A DNA stretch of 64,000 nucleotides, from NCBI GenBank assembly GCA_900548265.1, contig URKG01000010.1:1-64000 (forward strand), given 5' to 3'. A program made the position numbers and the translations under genes. This DNA comes from an uncultured Collinsella sp. Lineage in GTDB: Bacteria > Actinomycetota > Coriobacteriia > Coriobacteriales > Coriobacteriaceae. The notes under the pieces were generated by a model that saw only the letters and a list, made by a program, of their open reading frames with translations, searched no databases and was not told where the DNA came from. The first letter of the stretch is position 1. Each line of letters begins with the position of its first letter. Positions 17,049 through 26,200 of the stretch are shown here, one piece after another.

Positions 17049-17930
17049 CTACACCTTCTCGGGGACGTACTTGCCCAAGAGGCCGGCAGGCTTGACGAGC
17101 AGGACGATGATCAAAACACCAAAGACGATGGAGTTGGCAAGGCTCGTGGAAATGTAGGCCTGCGCCATCGCCTCGATGATGCCGATAAGAATGCCACCGA
17201 CAAAGGCGCCGGGGATGGAGCCGATGCCACCGAAGACGGCGGCGTCGAAGGCCTTGATGCCAGGCATGGCGCCCGTCGTAGGCTGCAGCACCGGCGAGTA
17301 GGAGCACAGGAGCACGCCGGCGATGGCGGCAAGCGCCGAGCCGATGGCAAACGTCATCGAGATGGTGCGGTTGACGTTGATGCCCATGAGCTGAGCGGCG
17401 GCCTTGTCCTCGGACACGGCGCGCATGGCTTTGCCCATCTTGGTCTTACCTGTAAAGAACATCAGGCCGGCCATGATAACCAGGCAGGCGACGATGGTGA
17501 CGAGTGAGACGGCGCTTACGTTGAACTTGGCCAAGAACTCCGGCACCTGGAAGGTGACGAGCGAAGTGAAGTTCTTGGGCGTGGCGCCCCACAGAAGCTG
17601 CGCGGCGTTCTGCAGGAAGTAAGACACGCCGATAGCCGTGATTAGAACGGCCAGCGGACCCGCCTGACGCAGCGGCTTATAGGCCAGACCCTCAATGAGA
17701 ACACCGAGAACGGTACAGGCCACACAAGAGAGAACTACAGATGCCCAGCCCGGGAGGCCGAGATACGACGTGGCGCAGAACGAGACATAGGCACCGACCA
17801 TGATGACATCGCCGTGAGCGAAGTTCAGCATCTTGGCGATACCGTAGACCATGGTGTAGCCCAACGCGATGATGGCGTAGACGCTGCCCATGGACAGGCC
17901 GTTGACCAGGTATTGGATAAAGACCGTCAT
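17049..17930 (-). CDS. livH: Branched-chain amino acid ABC transporter permease LivH
   Basis: The other permease subunit, 293 residues, strongly hydrophobic. It has NGLSMGSVYAIIALGYTMVYG near the N-terminus and AFDAAVFGGIGSIPGAFVGG near the C-terminus, both LivH signatures. The ATG at 17930 is supported by AAAGGGG nine bases upstream. The open frame continues upstream and an ATG at 17939 is too close to that site. It is separated from livJ by about 140 bases containing hairpins, which may set different expression levels for binding protein and permease. Confidence 0.95.
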   Translation of the reverse strand: MTVFIQYLVNGLSMGSVYAIIALGYTMVYGIAKMLNFAHGDVIMVGAYVSFCATSYLGLPGWASVVLSCVACTVLGVLIEGLAYKPLRQAGPLAVLITAIGVSYFLQNAAQLLWGATPKNFTSLVTFQVPEFLAKFNVSAVSLVTIVACLVIMAGLMFFTGKTKMGKAMRAVSEDKAAAQLMGINVNRTISMTFAIGSALAAIAGVLLCSYSPVLQPTTGAMPGIKAFDAAVFGGIGSIPGAFVGGILIGIIEAMAQAYISTSLANSIVFGVLIIVLLVKPAGLLGKYVPEKV

Positions 17931-17976
17931 GTTCCACATCCCCCTTTCGAATAGGTTTCCAGTTGATGTATGAAAC

Positions 17977-18041
17977 AGGGACGTTACATCGTCCCTAGAT
18001 ACCAAGCAAGCAGGGAAGGCCAAAACCTCCCCTGCTTGGGA
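17977..18041 (-). promoter_or_regulatory. Hairpins between livJ and livH
   Basis: Two inverted repeats lie here: AGGGACG/CGTCCCT at 17977-17996, and a longer imperfect stem at about 18003-18041 with CCAAGCA...CAGGG paired to CCCTGCTTGG. No strong T run follows on the minus strand. They could be partial terminators or 3' stabilisers that keep livJ mRNA more abundant than the permease part. Confidence 0.45.
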
Positions 18042-18069
18042 TCAAAACCGCTCTATGTAAGGCGGCCAA

Positions 18070-19257
18070 TTAGGCCTGTACGTACTTGCCGTCGGTGATG
18101 ACGTAAGCCGTGGGCTCCTTCTGGACCTGGCCCTTATCGTTCCAGGTGAGCTTGCCGGTCAGACCGTCAACGGTAATCTTGAGCATAGCCTTGGACAGCT
18201 TCTCGGCGGCCTCGGTCGGATCGGCGTCGACACCAAGACCGGCCTCCTTGACGGCCTCGGCCACCGCGTGCACGCCGTCGTAGGCGTCGGCGGCAAACTG
18301 GTCGGGGGTATCGCCGTACTTATCCTTGTAAGCGTTGACGAAGTCGGCGTTCTTCTCGTCGTCGGCGGAGAACGGGGTCATGAGCAGCAGACCCTCGGCA
18401 AGAGAGGTATCGAAGCCCTCAACGCCCAGGATGCCGTCCATGCCGTCGCAGCCCATCATCTTGACGTCGTAGCCCATGTCCTTGGCGTTCTTGAGCAGGA
18501 CGGACGCCGGCGTGTAGTAAATCGGCGCAAAGATCATGGTGGCGCCGGCCTGCTTGGCCTTAGTCAGCTGGTTGGTAAAGCTCGTGGCGGAGTCGTCCTT
18601 AAAGGTCTCCTCGTCAACAATCTCGAGCTTGGACTCAGCGGCCTGGGCCTTAAAGGAATCTGCGATGCCCGAAGAATAGGCGTCGCCGGAGTTATAGAAC
18701 AGCACGAACTTCTCGTCCGGATACTTCTGGGCCAGGAACTTGGCAGCGTTGACACCCTGGTTGGGGTCGGTGAAGCAAACCTGGAAGACGCAATCCTTGC
18801 CGTCGGTGACGTCCTCGGAGGACGCGGACGGGGTGATCATGAACGTCTTGGGGTCGTTACCGCACTCGGCGGCAACGGCAACCGACGCACCCGTGGTGGT
18901 CGGGCCGACGAGGGCCTGCATGCCCCAGTCGAGCAGGGTGTTGAAGGCGTTGACGGCCTTCTCGCCGTCGGCCTGGTCGTCCTCGGCCTTGCTGGCAAGC
19001 GGCAGCTCCTTGGTCGAGAAATCCTTACAGCCAAGCTCGACACCCTGGGTAACGGACTTGCCGTAGGACGCGTTGGCGCCGGTCAGCGGGCCGATGGTGC
19101 CGATCTTAAACGAAGCGTCGCTCGAAGCGGAACCGCTGTCGCCGCCGTTGGAGGAGCAGCCAGCTAGAATGGACATCGCCCCCAGACCTGCTGCGCTCGC
19201 GATAACGCTCCTGCGATTCATAACAGGGTTCAATGACTTACCGGTGAGGCTCGACAT
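18070..19257 (-). CDS. livJ: Branched-chain amino acid-binding lipoprotein LivJ
   Basis: A 395-residue substrate-binding protein of the BCAA importer, of the periplasmic-binding-protein type I fold (IGPLTGANASYGKSV, ALVGPTTTGASVAVA). The N-terminus has NRRSVIASAAG with a twin arginine, then LAGC at residues 31-34, a lipobox. The mature protein is thus a surface lipoprotein beginning at Cys34, possibly exported folded by Tat. The ATG at 19257 follows GAGGAGAG. It is the first gene of the liv operon. A truncated relative of its 3' end lies at 19527-19638. Confidence 0.94.
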   Translation of the reverse strand: MSSLTGKSLNPVMNRRSVIASAAGLGAMSILAGCSSNGGDSGSASSDASFKIGTIGPLTGANASYGKSVTQGVELGCKDFSTKELPLASKAEDDQADGEKAVNAFNTLLDWGMQALVGPTTTGASVAVAAECGNDPKTFMITPSASSEDVTDGKDCVFQVCFTDPNQGVNAAKFLAQKYPDEKFVLFYNSGDAYSSGIADSFKAQAAESKLEIVDEETFKDDSATSFTNQLTKAKQAGATMIFAPIYYTPASVLLKNAKDMGYDVKMMGCDGMDGILGVEGFDTSLAEGLLLMTPFSADDEKNADFVNAYKDKYGDTPDQFAADAYDGVHAVAEAVKEAGLGVDADPTEAAEKLSKAMLKITVDGLTGKLTWNDKGQVQKEPTAYVITDGKYVQA

Positions 19258-19526
19258 GCGGCTCTCCTCTCAAATCTCGTCGGGTTTCGGTTACCCGACA
19301 GGCCATCCTTCGCCGTGTTCGGCGTTCGCAAAATAGTAGACGCTTTAGTTGAGAAAAGTGGCGATTATTTCAACTTTTCTTTTGTTTTGCCCATTTATCC
19401 ATAATTCTGCGTATTCCTGTCGGTTTATGCAGTTTAGCCACTTTATTGTGTGAAAGTAATGTTTCCGTTCTGTTACAGGCGTCCTTGCCCTGAATAAGAC
19501 GGCCCCACCGGTGTCGTTATATGCAC
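19258..19526. other. Upstream region of livJ
   Basis: About 270 non-coding bases with AT-rich runs. A weak inverted repeat, AAAAGT/ACTTTT, lies near 19353-19377 in an AT-rich stretch. It probably contains the liv promoter, but I cannot place a firm -35/-10 pair. Confidence 0.35.
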
Positions 19527-19638
19527 TTAGGCGGCGATGTACTTGCCATCCTGAATCACATAGGCCGTAGCGGGCTTTTCGACCTGGCCCTCGTCGTTCC
19601 ACGCCGACGAGCGCCTGCATGCCCCAGTCGCACAGGGC
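19527..19638 (-). pseudogene. Remnant of a second livJ gene
   Basis: On the minus strand, 19527-19600 translates to a livJ C-terminus (WNDEGQVEKPATAYV, ending GKYIAA and a TAA stop), closely parallel to the end of livJ at 18070. Directly before it, 19601-19638 encodes LCDWGMQALVG, which matches the middle of LivJ, but in a different frame. About 230 codons in between have been lost. It is a deleted paralogue copy with no start. Confidence 0.8.
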
Positions 19639-19838
19639 AAACCTTATGGTGCAAACGTTGACAGTTTGTTACGAAGTTTCGTTTGTAGTGAGCATGTTTC
19701 CAATGTTTCCGCAGCGTTTCGGGGGTGCCGTTTTGTGCGACTCCTGTTGCCTGGCGAGCACGCGCCCTCGGTTCACGCTAGAATTCACTCAACCTTTAAG
19801 CGGTTAATCCATCCATAAGATGCACGAAGGAGCTATCT
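19639..19838. other. Upstream region of hom
   Basis: About 200 non-coding bases that should hold the hom promoter. TAGAAT near 19780 could be a -10 box, but no matching -35 is evident. I see no gene. Confidence 0.3.
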
Positions 19839-21182
19839 ATGAGCGAACCCCTGCGCACCGTGAACGTCGGTCTGATCGGTCTGGGAACCGTCGGCGGCGG
19901 CGTGGCCCGTCTGATCAAGAGCCACCACGATGAGTACCTGGCAGCCTACGGCATCGACCTTAAGCTGACCCGCGCCTGCGCGCTTGCTTGGGAGCAGGCC
20001 GAGGCAGCCGGTATTGAGCGTGAGGCCTTTACGAGCGACTGGCACGACGTCGTCACCGAGCCCGCCGTCGACATCGTCGTCGAGCTGATCGGCGGCGAGC
20101 ACCCCGCGACCGAGATCTTTACCACCGCCTTCGAGAACGGCAAGCACGTCGTCTCTGCCAACAAGGCCCTGCTGGGCCGTCATGTCGAGACGCTCGCCGA
20201 GAAGGCGCGCGCATGCGGCGTGCAGATTAAGTGCGAGGCCAGCTGCGGCGGCGGCATCCCCATCGTGAGCACGCTCGAACACGACTTGGTGGGCAACAAG
20301 ATCCTGACCATCGCCGGCATTCTTAACGGCACCACCAACTATATCCTGTCGCGCATGGACGCCGAGGGCGCCGATTACGCCGACGTGCTCGCCGACGCGC
20401 AGGCCAAGGGCTATGCCGAGGCCGACCCGTCCGCCGACGTCGACGGCTTCGACGCCGCCAGCAAGACGGCGATCCTCGCCTCCATCGGCTTTGGTACCCG
20501 CGTGACCACCGATGATGTGTACCAGCAGGGTATCCGTACCATCGGCGCCGAGGACATCGCCCAGGCCCGCGAGCTCGGCTACACCATTAAGCTGCTCGGC
20601 ATCGCCCGCAACACCGACGCCGGCGTCGACGTCCGCGTGCACCCCACGCTGATCCCCGCCGATCACATGCTCGCCAAGGTCAACGGCGCCATGAACGCCG
20701 TCTACGTGGTAGGCGACGCCGTGGGCGAGACCATGTTCTACGGTGCCGGCGCAGGCTCCTTCCCCACCGCGAGCGCCGTCGTGGGCGATATCCTGTCGCT
20801 CTCCGAGCAGATCAGCCGCGGCGTGGCTCCGCTGCCCGAGATTGAGCCCTATGGCCACAACCTCGCCTTTAAGCCCATGGACGAACTCCAGACCAAGTAC
20901 TATGTGCGCCTGAAGGTCGCCGACCGCGTGGGCGCCCTGTCCGAGACGGTCGATATCTTTGCCAAGCACAACATCTCGATCTCGCTCATCAACCAGGTCG
21001 AGGACGGCAAGTCGGGCGCTAGCGATACCTGCTCGGTTATCTTCCTGACGCACCGCGCGCTCGAGAAGGACGTCCAGGCTGCCGCCGCCGAGCTTGCCAG
21101 CGTCGACTGCGTGGCCGAGGTCGCCAACGTCCTGCGCATCGAGGACGTCGAGGCCTGGACCGAAGGCGTCATGGCCAACTAG
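19839..21182 (+). CDS. hom: Homoserine dehydrogenase
   Basis: Reduces aspartate semialdehyde to homoserine, the branch point to threonine, methionine and isoleucine. The 447 residues show an NAD(P)-binding start (GLIGLGTVGGGV), a catalytic core with VSANKALLG, ASCGGGIPIV and ADPSADVDGFDAASK, and a C-terminal ACT domain from about 350 (GALSETVDIF) for allosteric feedback, usually by threonine. The ATG at 19839 has GAAGGAG upstream. It is followed by a strong terminator, so it is probably monocistronic. No thrC or thrB is adjacent. Confidence 0.97.
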   Translation: MSEPLRTVNVGLIGLGTVGGGVARLIKSHHDEYLAAYGIDLKLTRACALAWEQAEAAGIEREAFTSDWHDVVTEPAVDIVVELIGGEHPATEIFTTAFENGKHVVSANKALLGRHVETLAEKARACGVQIKCEASCGGGIPIVSTLEHDLVGNKILTIAGILNGTTNYILSRMDAEGADYADVLADAQAKGYAEADPSADVDGFDAASKTAILASIGFGTRVTTDDVYQQGIRTIGAEDIAQARELGYTIKLLGIARNTDAGVDVRVHPTLIPADHMLAKVNGAMNAVYVVGDAVGETMFYGAGAGSFPTASAVVGDILSLSEQISRGVAPLPEIEPYGHNLAFKPMDELQTKYYVRLKVADRVGALSETVDIFAKHNISISLINQVEDGKSGASDTCSVIFLTHRALEKDVQAAAAELASVDCVAEVANVLRIEDVEAWTEGVMAN

Positions 21183-21219
21183 TCCACTACTTCGAACCTC
21201 AACGGAGCTCAACGCAAAA

Positions 21220-21265
21220 GGCGCGCTGCCTGCATCAACCGCAGGCAGCGCGCCTTCTTCTGTTT
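21220..21265 (+). terminator. Terminator of hom
   Basis: A perfect 14-base stem, GGCGCGCTGCCTGC, with a seven-base loop and its complement is followed by TTCTTCTGTTT. Confidence 0.88.
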
Positions 21266-21332
21266 GAAGTAGAAGCCGTGTCCCAGAATTCCGGCTCAGA
21301 CCGGGACGCAGCTTCCCTCAGGGCCATGCTTC

Positions 21333-21446
21333 GGAAAGTGCGCCCCGTTTTGAACGCCGATTCTGGGACAAACTTTCCGCAACGAGCCTCTCGCGGAAAG
21401 CGCGCCCCGTTTTGAACGCCGATTCCGGGATGCATTTTCCGCAGCG
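21333..21446. repeat. Two-copy ~52-base intergenic repeat
   Basis: Copy 1 (21333-21384) and copy 2 (21395-21446) share GGAAAG-GCGCCCCGTTTTGAACGCCGATT-GGGA and an ending TTTTCCGCA with few differences. A partly inverted relative (TCCCAGAATTCCGG) lies at about 21284-21297. The second copy ends just before the antiporter stop codon. I see no coding role. Confidence 0.65.
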
Positions 21447-21453
21447 GCGTTGG

Positions 21454-23016
21454 CTACCTGCCGTCGTCGTCCTGGGCTTCATCGCGCGCGTAGAGCTCCA
21501 GCATGCGGCGGCGGTATTCGTGCACGGCGAGCTTGGCGCGCTCCAGGCGGCGGCGCTCACGCGGAGTCAGCTTGGACGGGTCGACCTCGTCTCCATAGGT
21601 CTTATCGGCAAGCAGGTGCGCCGCGTCCACGATGCGGGCATCGATGTGGCCGCTCGCTGCCTCGGCGGAAAGACGCTCGGCAATCGTATCGAGCGTAGGC
21701 AGGCCCTCGAATACACGACCATGTCCATGCGAGGTCAGCAGCTCGTGCTCGCGTGCGAGCAGACTCGCCAAATCGTGATGGGCGCGCAGAATGTCGAGCG
21801 CATCGGATGGATGCTCGGCAACTTCTGCCACGGCGGCGACCGGTGCGGCGTCGACCACGCGGTAGAAGAGCTGCGCGAGCAATGGCATCAAGAACACCGT
21901 GATGGCACCGGCGGCAACCATGACCGACGCAATATCTTGCGACAGCGCGCCCGCGTTGACGGCAACGCTTGTCACGGCAACGATGATCGGCAGCGCCGTG
22001 GTGCAGTACAGGGCCACCGTAATGCGACCATACGCCGACACATCGCGCGTCACGGGACAAATGCTCATAGAGATGAGAATGGGCACAGCACGAATAATCA
22101 GCAGCGCCACGATAAAGCCCACGAGCAAGCCCGGGCGCGACGCCACAGCCGTCAGATCGATCTTCGCGCCCGATACGGTAAAGAACACCGGAATCAAAAA
22201 GCCATAGGCCAGGCCATCGAGCTTGGTCTCGAGCGTATGGTTGCCCTCGGGGATGATGTAGCGCAGGACAAAGCCGGCGGCAAAAGCGCCCAACACGATA
22301 TCGAGGCTAAAAATAGCGGAAAACGCTACGAGCGTGACCAAAATAAGCACCGTCAGGCGCACGAAGGTCTGCGACGTGGTGTCGGCGCGCTCCTGAATAA
22401 AGGCGAAAAACCGGCTGCCGATGCGTTTGGAACGGCCGGGGACCACGGCAAGTAGCACACACACGGCGGCAAATAAGCCCAAGATCAGCAGCGTCTCGAT
22501 GCCCGTACGGGCAGACAGCAGTACCGACATGGCGAGCACGGGGCCGAGCTCGCCCCACGTACCATAGGCGAGAATCGAATCACCGACGCGCGTTCCGGCA
22601 AGCGACCGCTCGCGCAAGATGGGCATGAGCGCTCCAAGCGCCGTCGAGGTCAAGGCGAGCGTCACGGCGATACCGTCGAAATGGCTGACCGAGAACCACG
22701 GCGTAAAGCGCACGGCAAGCCAGGCGATACCAAACGTGACGGCCCACGTCGCCAAGCCGTAGCGCCCCTCCACACCCGTAATGTTCTTAGGGTCAATCTC
22801 AAAGCCGGCAAGCAGGAACAAAAAGGCCAGGCCGAGCTCTGACACGAGCGAAACCTCGGCATCTACATGGATGACGCCGAGCATATGAGGTCCCAGCACC
22901 GCACCGAGCACGAGCAAAAAGACCGTCTCGGGAACGGGTTTTCCGGGAATCGCCGAGGCGATGAAGGGGCTTACAAAGGCCACGAGCGCGATGATGGCGA
23001 GTGAAACGAATGCCAT
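21454..23016 (-). CDS. Cation:proton antiporter (CPA2/Kef-like)
   Basis: A 520-residue membrane protein. The first about 390 residues form roughly 12 hydrophobic helices of the CPA2 Na+/H+ (or K+/H+) exchanger fold, with GLAFLFLLAGFEIDPKN, ALTSTALGALMP and LGAFAAGFVLR. The remaining about 130 residues are a hydrophilic, charged cytoplasmic tail with no recognised TrkA-N domain. It probably exchanges monovalent cations for protons. The ATG at 23016 is preferred because GAAAGG lies upstream and hydrophobicity begins there. A longer frame to 23178 is unsupported. Confidence 0.88.
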   Translation of the reverse strand: MAFVSLAIIALVAFVSPFIASAIPGKPVPETVFLLVLGAVLGPHMLGVIHVDAEVSLVSELGLAFLFLLAGFEIDPKNITGVEGRYGLATWAVTFGIAWLAVRFTPWFSVSHFDGIAVTLALTSTALGALMPILRERSLAGTRVGDSILAYGTWGELGPVLAMSVLLSARTGIETLLILGLFAAVCVLLAVVPGRSKRIGSRFFAFIQERADTTSQTFVRLTVLILVTLVAFSAIFSLDIVLGAFAAGFVLRYIIPEGNHTLETKLDGLAYGFLIPVFFTVSGAKIDLTAVASRPGLLVGFIVALLIIRAVPILISMSICPVTRDVSAYGRITVALYCTTALPIIVAVTSVAVNAGALSQDIASVMVAAGAITVFLMPLLAQLFYRVVDAAPVAAVAEVAEHPSDALDILRAHHDLASLLAREHELLTSHGHGRVFEGLPTLDTIAERLSAEAASGHIDARIVDAAHLLADKTYGDEVDPSKLTPRERRRLERAKLAVHEYRRRMLELYARDEAQDDDGR

Positions 23017-23200
23017 GTGATGCCTTTCTCTTGTTTGCGCTTCACTGTAGCACCCTCGCCGTCCGCAACGCGCCACGAGCTGTCGTATCATAGTGAGGTT
23101 TACAAACATGTGGCTCAAGGCGACCGCAGGGCAGGCCCCGCAAACCGACCGCTGCCGCATACCGTACCGTACGCCCAACCGATCAGGAAGGCAGGAACCA

Positions 23201-26200
23201 ATGGTCTCTCGTATCTACGTGGAGAAGAAACCCGGGTTCGACGTCGAGGCTCAGCAGCTCAAGGGCGAGCTGACCGAGATTCTCGGCATCAAGGGCATCG
23301 AGGCCCTGAGGATCATCAACCGCTACGACGTCGAGGGCATCGACGAGGAGCTTTTCCGCTCCTGCGTGCCGACCGTCTTTAGCGAGCCCCAGGTCGATGT
23401 GACCTACGACGAGCTCCCCGCAAGCGATGGCGCCGTCTTTGCCGTCGAATTCCTGCCTGGCCAGTTTGACCAGCGCGCCGACTCCGCCAGCGAGTGCGTG
23501 CAGCTCATCAGCCAGGGCGAGCGCCCCGCCGTGCGCTCCGCCAAGGTCTATATGCTCTCGGGCGCTCTGGACGAAGCCGCCATCGAGGCCATCAAGCACT
23601 ACGTGGTGAACCCCGTCGAGGCGCGCATCGCCTCGCTCGACCTGCCCGAGACGCTGTACATGGAGACCCCCGAGCCCCAGCCCGTCGAGGTGCTCGACGG
23701 CTTCCGCGAGCTCGATGAGACCGGCCTTGCCGCCTTTATTTCTGAGCGCGGCCTTGCCATGGACGAGGCGGACATCGCCTTCTGCCAGCAGTACTTCCGC
23801 GATGAGGATCGCGACCCCACCATCACCGAGATCCGCGTGATCGACACCTATTGGTCCGACCACTGCCGCCACACCACCTTCGGCACCGTCCTGGATGACG
23901 TGACGATCGACGACGCCGTGGTGCAGCAGGCCTTCGACCGCTACATGGAGATGCGCCACGAGCTCGGTCGCGACGCCAAGCCCGTCTGCCTCATGGACAT
24001 GGGCACCATCGGCGCCAAATACCTCAAGAAGACCGGCGTCATGACCGATGTCGACGAATCCGAGGAGATCAACGCCTGCACCGTCAAGGTGAAGGTCGAT
24101 GTCGACGGCGAGGACCAGGACTGGCTGTTCCTGTTTAAGAACGAGACCCACAACCACCCGACCGAGATCGAGCCCTTCGGCGGTGCCGCCACTTGCGTGG
24201 GCGGCGCCATCCGCGACCCGCTTTCGGGCCGCAGCTACGTGTACCAGGCCATGCGTGTCACCGGCGCCGGCGACCCCACCGTCCCCGTGTCCGAGACGCT
24301 CGAGGGCAAGCTGCCGCAGCGCAAGCTCGTAACCACCGCTGCCGCCGGCTACTCCAGCTACGGCAACCAGATCGGCCTTGCCACCGGCCAGGTCAACGAA
24401 CTCTATCACCCCGGCTACGTAGCCAAGCGCATGGAGGTCGGCGCCGTCGTGGGCGCTACCCCGGCAAACCACGTGCGCCGCGAGTGCCCCGCCCCCACCG
24501 ACAAGATCATCCTGCTGGGCGGCCGCACCGGCCGTGACGGCATCGGCGGTGCCACCGGCTCCTCCAAGACCCAGAACACCGAGTCCATCGAGACCTCGGG
24601 CGCCGAGGTCCAGAAGGGTAACGCCCCGGTCGAGCGTAAGCTGCAGCGCCTCTTCCGCCGCGGCGACGCCTGCCGCCTGATCAAGCGCTGCAACGACTTT
24701 GGCGCCGGCGGCGTCTCGGTCGCCGTAGGCGAGCTTGCCGACGGCCTGTATGTCGACCTTGATACCGTGACCAAGAAGTACGACGGCCTGGACGGCACCG
24801 AGCTCGCTATTTCCGAGTCCCAGGAGCGTATGGCCTGCGCCGTCGCCGACAGTGACGTCGAGGAGTTCATGGGCTACGCCGCCGAGGAGAACCTCGAGGC
24901 GACCGTTATCGCCGAGGTTACCGCCGAGCCGCGCATGCGCATGGCTTGGAACGGTGTCGCCATCGTCGACCTATCCCGCGAGTTCCTCAACTCCAACGGC
25001 GCGCCCAAGCACCAGGTCGCCCACGTGTGCGCCCGCAGCGTGTGGCAGCCCAGCTGGGCCGGCACCACGCTTGCCGAGCGCATGACCTCGCTTGTCACCG
25101 ACCTCAACGTTGCCTCCAACAAGGGCCTTTCCGAGCGCTTCGACTCCACCATCGGTGCCGCAACCGTGCTTATGCCTTTTGGCGGCAAGACGCAGCTCAC
25201 CCCGAGCTCTGCCATGGTCGCCAAGTTCCCCGTGGACGGCGAGACCACCACGGCAAGCGCCATGGCATGGGGCTTCAACCCCTACCTGATGGAAGCCGAC
25301 CAGTTTGCCGGCGCCTACCTGTCCGTGGTCGAGTCCATCGCCAAGCTCGTGGCTGCCGGCTTTGAGCACAAGCGCGCCTATCTCTCCTTCCAGGAGTACT
25401 TCGAGCGTCTGCGCACCGAGGCCGAGCGCTGGGGCAAGCCCACGGCAGCCGTCCTGGGCGCCCTCATGGCCCAAGTCGACCTAGGTGCCGGCGCCATCGG
25501 TGGCAAGGATTCCATGAGCGGCTCGTTTGAGGACGAGGCCGGCGAGCTCAACGTTCCGCCGACTCTGATCAGCTTCGCTGTGGCCGTGGGCCGCGCGGCG
25601 CGCGCCGTCTCCCCTGAGTTCAAGGGCCTGACGCACCGCGTCGTCCGCATCGCCCCCGCCACCTACGGCGAGGACTACCGTCCCGACGCCCAGCAGCTGC
25701 TCGCCGCGTTTGACGCCGTCGAGGCGCTCACTGCTACCGGCGATGCCCTGGCCGTCTCCACGCCCGGCTACGGCTGCGGCGCCGAGAGCCTCTTTAAGAT
25801 GTGTGTCGGCAACCAGATCGGTATCGAGCTTGCCGAGGATGTGGACGTGGAGAGCCTCTTCACCCCGCTCTATGGCAGCTTTATCGTCGAGCTCGCCGAG
25901 GACGCCGAGCTGCCCGAGGTCGCCGACGGCGTTGTCGTCGAGCCCCTGGGTACCACCGTCGAGGGCTATGTCATCGACACCGGCTCCGAGATCATCGAGC
26001 TCGCCGAGCTCCAGGAGGCCTGGGAGAGCGGCATCGAGGGTGTCTTCGCCTACCGCAGCGCCGACAAGACCCCCGAGGTCGAGACCGTCGACTTCCGCGC
26101 CAAGGACATCCACGTGTACGGCGGCGCCAAGATCGCCCGTCCGCGCGTGATCATCCCCGTGTTCCCCGGCAACAACTGCGAGTACGACAGCGCCCGCGCC

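Noticed and set aside
15678..17507. Long open frame of 609 codons on the plus strand opposite livG/livM/livH
   Set aside because: It is the antisense of three well-supported genes. High third-position GC keeps the antisense frame free of stops, and the product is low-complexity (Asp/Gly/His-rich) with no motif.
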